Source: an uncultured Prevotella sp.
GTDB lineage: Bacteria > Bacteroidota > Bacteroidia > Bacteroidales > Bacteroidaceae
Direction of reading: 5' to 3'
Length of the DNA: 7,140 nt
Assembly (NCBI GenBank): GCA_946998295.1
Contig: CAMPYS010000062.1
Coordinates: forward strand, 1-7,140
Of the stretch, positions 5,749 through 7,140 are shown in pieces. The notes under the pieces are model-generated. The model had not been told where the DNA came from. It did not search any database and was given only the letters and a program-made list of their open reading frames with translations. Within the stretch, counting starts at the first letter, position 1, and the number at the start of each line of letters is the position of its first letter. A program made the position numbers and the translations under genes.

Positions 5749-5994
5749 TGGGGTTCTATAGAAGAAATACTGAGTAATGAAAAGTACATAGGTATTTTGG
5801 TTGTTAATGTAGGCGGCGAAGAAGGTCAGATTTATAAATTGAACAATTTTCATCCGGCAATCATTTCAAAAGAAATGTTCGATGCTGTTCAGTAAGAAAA
5901 ACATAAACGCAGCAATGTAGTCGTTGATGAGAATGGAATACACAGAAATACTACTAAGTATAGTTCGAAGAATAAAAACCGTATTTTAACATAA
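5749..5994 (+). pseudogene. Large serine recombinase relic (internal fragment)
   Basis: One frame encodes WGSIEEILSNEKYIGILVVN, then NNFHPAIISKEMFDAVQ, an in-frame TAA (5893-5895), and EKHKRSNVVV...TTKYSSKN before TAA 5992. This order (W..I..ILSNEKYIG, HP.IIS.E.F..VQ.EK.KRSN, then YSSK) is the middle recombinase domain of large serine recombinases of conjugative and mobilisable elements. The catalytic resolvase domain and the zinc-ribbon/coiled-coil end are both missing. The fragment is about 80 codons from a protein usually over 450 residues, and it carries an extra stop codon, so it is dead. It shows that a mobile element once covered or entered this site. Confidence 0.75.
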
Positions 5995-6010
5995 AATAGG
6001 AGGTTTGAAG

Positions 6011-6763
6011 ATGTCAAATTATGCATATAGAGATATAGAAAGAAAAATAGTACTATATTCAAGTCAAGCTATAAAAGAGGATAGAAATGAGACTTTTTAT
6101 TGCCCCAATCCGAAATGCGAAGCTAAACTTTACATTTGTGCTATAGAAGGAAGTAAAAGTGCTTATTTTAGAGCAACAAAACCAATGTATAAACATATCT
6201 TGAATTGTCCATTTGGAACTAGCAGTTCGGAATTCGATAAAAATAAATTCGATGAGTCAGAATTTGTTTTTAATAATGCAATTGATGGTCTTCTAGTTGT
6301 AACAGGAAATCCTAAAAAAGAAAAGAAAATTGATGGACATAGCATTGGAGAGCCGAAAGCACATCCACTAAGGACACTAAAGCAAATTTATTCTATGTGT
6401 AAGAGTATGCCAGTAAATTTGAAATATGGTGATAAAGAAATAGGAGAAATGTTATTGGATGATAGAAGTAAATATAGATATCCGAGGGGCTGCTTTGGCA
6501 AGAAGATAATTGAGGCAGCTGTTAAAGGAAAGTTATATGATAACGAAAAGGAAGAAATATATTTAGTCGCTCCCATGTATAGCCAAAAATATTCTTTTAT
6601 ATTATCATTTTTTGATGAAATCACATATAAAACTATTCGTTCTGAGATATATAATAACAGAGATAAGACTATAGTTGTTGCTGGCGAATGGAAATCGTCA
6701 GGTATATATAATTCTTTTATCACACGTATATATGGAAGAAAGCAAATTGCTATTATAAAATAG
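6011..6763 (+). CDS. Uncharacterised protein with N-terminal CoiA-like zinc motif
   Basis: A 250-residue protein started at ATG 6011 behind a perfect AGGAGG (5998-6003) with 7-nt spacing; a TTG two codons upstream is less likely. Residues 30-69 hold Cys31-x4-Cys36 and His62-x3-Cys66 around beta strands (YCPNPKCEAKLYIC ... AYFRA ... HILNCPFG). This resembles the zinc-binding start of CoiA-like and related nuclease-associated proteins, where the segment checks or binds a nucleic acid. I see no PD-(D/E)XK residues, so nuclease activity is not supported. The C-terminal 70 residues (EIYLVAPM, YSFILSFF, TIVVAGEW, SFITRIYG, KQIAII) alternate as short strands and could be an OB-like barrel; this is inference. 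There is no signal peptide or membrane segment. The gene is very AT-rich, unlike the DUF262 cassette, and is bracketed by the GAAATAGCCTAA repeats. Its function is unknown. Confidence 0.8.
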   Translation: MSNYAYRDIERKIVLYSSQAIKEDRNETFYCPNPKCEAKLYICAIEGSKSAYFRATKPMYKHILNCPFGTSSSEFDKNKFDESEFVFNNAIDGLLVVTGNPKKEKKIDGHSIGEPKAHPLRTLKQIYSMCKSMPVNLKYGDKEIGEMLLDDRSKYRYPRGCFGKKIIEAAVKGKLYDNEKEEIYLVAPMYSQKYSFILSFFDEITYKTIRSEIYNNRDKTIVVAGEWKSSGIYNSFITRIYGRKQIAIIK

Positions 6764-6838
6764 CCTAATCGAGATAAATATGGAAATTCAAGAAAATGCT
6801 GAAAAATTAACTTATCAAGTCAGTTGGAAATAGCCTAA
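6758..6838. repeat. Direct repeat AAATAGCCTAA (two copies, 70-bp spacing)
   Basis: AAATAGCCTAA occurs at 6758-6768, where it contains the TAG stop of the preceding gene, and again at 6828-6838. The second copy, with one extra base (GAAATAGCCTAA, 6827-6838), is the exact inverse of TTAGGCTATTTC at 5707-5718 on the other side of the gene. The arrangement resembles terminal inverted repeats around a roughly 1.1-kb unit. At 11-12 bp, chance cannot be ruled out by eye. Confidence 0.5.
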
Positions 6839-6981
6839 AAATCTCATGTTGAGTGTGTTGTGTTGATGTTAAAGGCTAGTATCGAAACGATCTGAGTGTA
6901 CAAGATTGATATAAGAAAAATGCACACCCTTTGCACATGGCTTTGTATGTGGATTTTACGCAGAAGAAAAGAGAGTTTATT
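6769..6981. other. Intergenic region before the last gene
   Basis: No ORF of note and no clear terminator is seen after the zinc-motif gene. The right part contains TGCACACCCTTTGCACATGG (6930-6949), in which TGCACA and TTGCACA recur close together and could be a binding site. A TTGCAC...TTTTAC pair is too weak to call as a promoter. A weak AGAGAG ribosome binding site lies at 6970-6975. Confidence 0.35.
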
Positions 6982-7140
6982 ATGGGTAACAATAATTCTA
7001 AAGAAAAGTTAACTGCTGAAATAAATAATGCTAGAAAAACATATTCTGAGATAAAAACATTGAATAAGGATTTAAGTAAATTTAAAACAAATCAAAATAA
7101 AATTAACATGCGTAGAGGAGCATCTAATTCAAAATTATTA
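6982..7140 (+). CDS. 5' end of an unknown gene with a helical N-terminus (partial)
   Basis: ATG 6982, with a weak AGAGAG 6 nt upstream, opens a frame that is still open at the window edge (53 codons). The visible part begins MGNNNSKEKLTAEINNARKT and continues with many Lys, Asn, Glu and Ser at helical spacing. It has no Pro and only isolated Gly, so it is probably helical or coiled-coil. No catalytic motif or membrane segment falls within the visible part, and I do not recognise the family. It is on the same strand as the zinc-motif gene, 218 nt upstream, with similar AT-rich composition, so the two may belong to one module. Confidence 0.55.
   Translation, partial: MGNNNSKEKLTAEINNARKTYSEIKTLNKDLSKFKTNQNKINMRRGASNSKLL

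Overview
The window looks like a patchwork accessory region from a low-GC Gram-positive anaerobe, probably a gut Clostridia relative. Three things suggest this: strong AGGAGG-type ribosome binding sites, AT-rich codon use, and the protein families seen (AbiE toxin-antitoxin, large serine recombinase, GmrSD-like DUF262/DUF1524). Composition changes abruptly between blocks. The AbiE block (about 480-2000) and the 6011-7140 block are very AT-rich, while 2190-5500 is clearly more GC-rich, so the segments probably have different origins.

Layout. 1-460: non-coding or relic sequence with a strong terminator or attenuator hairpin, two tiny coupled ORFs, an imperfect inverted repeat and a second terminator. 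519-2000: an AbiE-type (type IV) toxin-antitoxin operon. It has a good promoter, a 9-bp palindrome over the -10 box, an intact AbiEi antitoxin and an AbiEii nucleotidyltransferase toxin broken by a frameshift and a stop codon. 2213-5301: a tight co-directional cassette of a small XRE-type HTH regulator, a 609-residue DUF262-DUF1524 protein of the GmrSD type IV restriction class, and a zinc-ribbon/PD-(D/E)XK-like nuclease gene. The nuclease gene is split by one in-frame amber codon. 5301-5504: a small doubtful ORF that begins with a repeated motif. 5505-6000: relics, including the middle of a large serine recombinase. 6011-6763: a CoiA-like protein of unknown function with a Cys/His zinc motif. 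6982-7140: the start of another gene with a charged, helical N-terminus, running off the window.

Reading as a whole: this looks like a defence-type island assembled by, and partly degraded through, mobile-element activity. The most interesting unit is the three-gene HTH / DUF262-DUF1524 / zinc-ribbon nuclease cassette. The first two genes appear intact and would plausibly act as a self-regulated, modification-dependent restriction system. The third looks like an accessory nuclease that is either decaying or made as two polypeptides. The short motif GAAATAGCCTAA and its reverse complement flank the 6011-6763 gene and the recombinase relic, and could mark ends of a small mobile unit.
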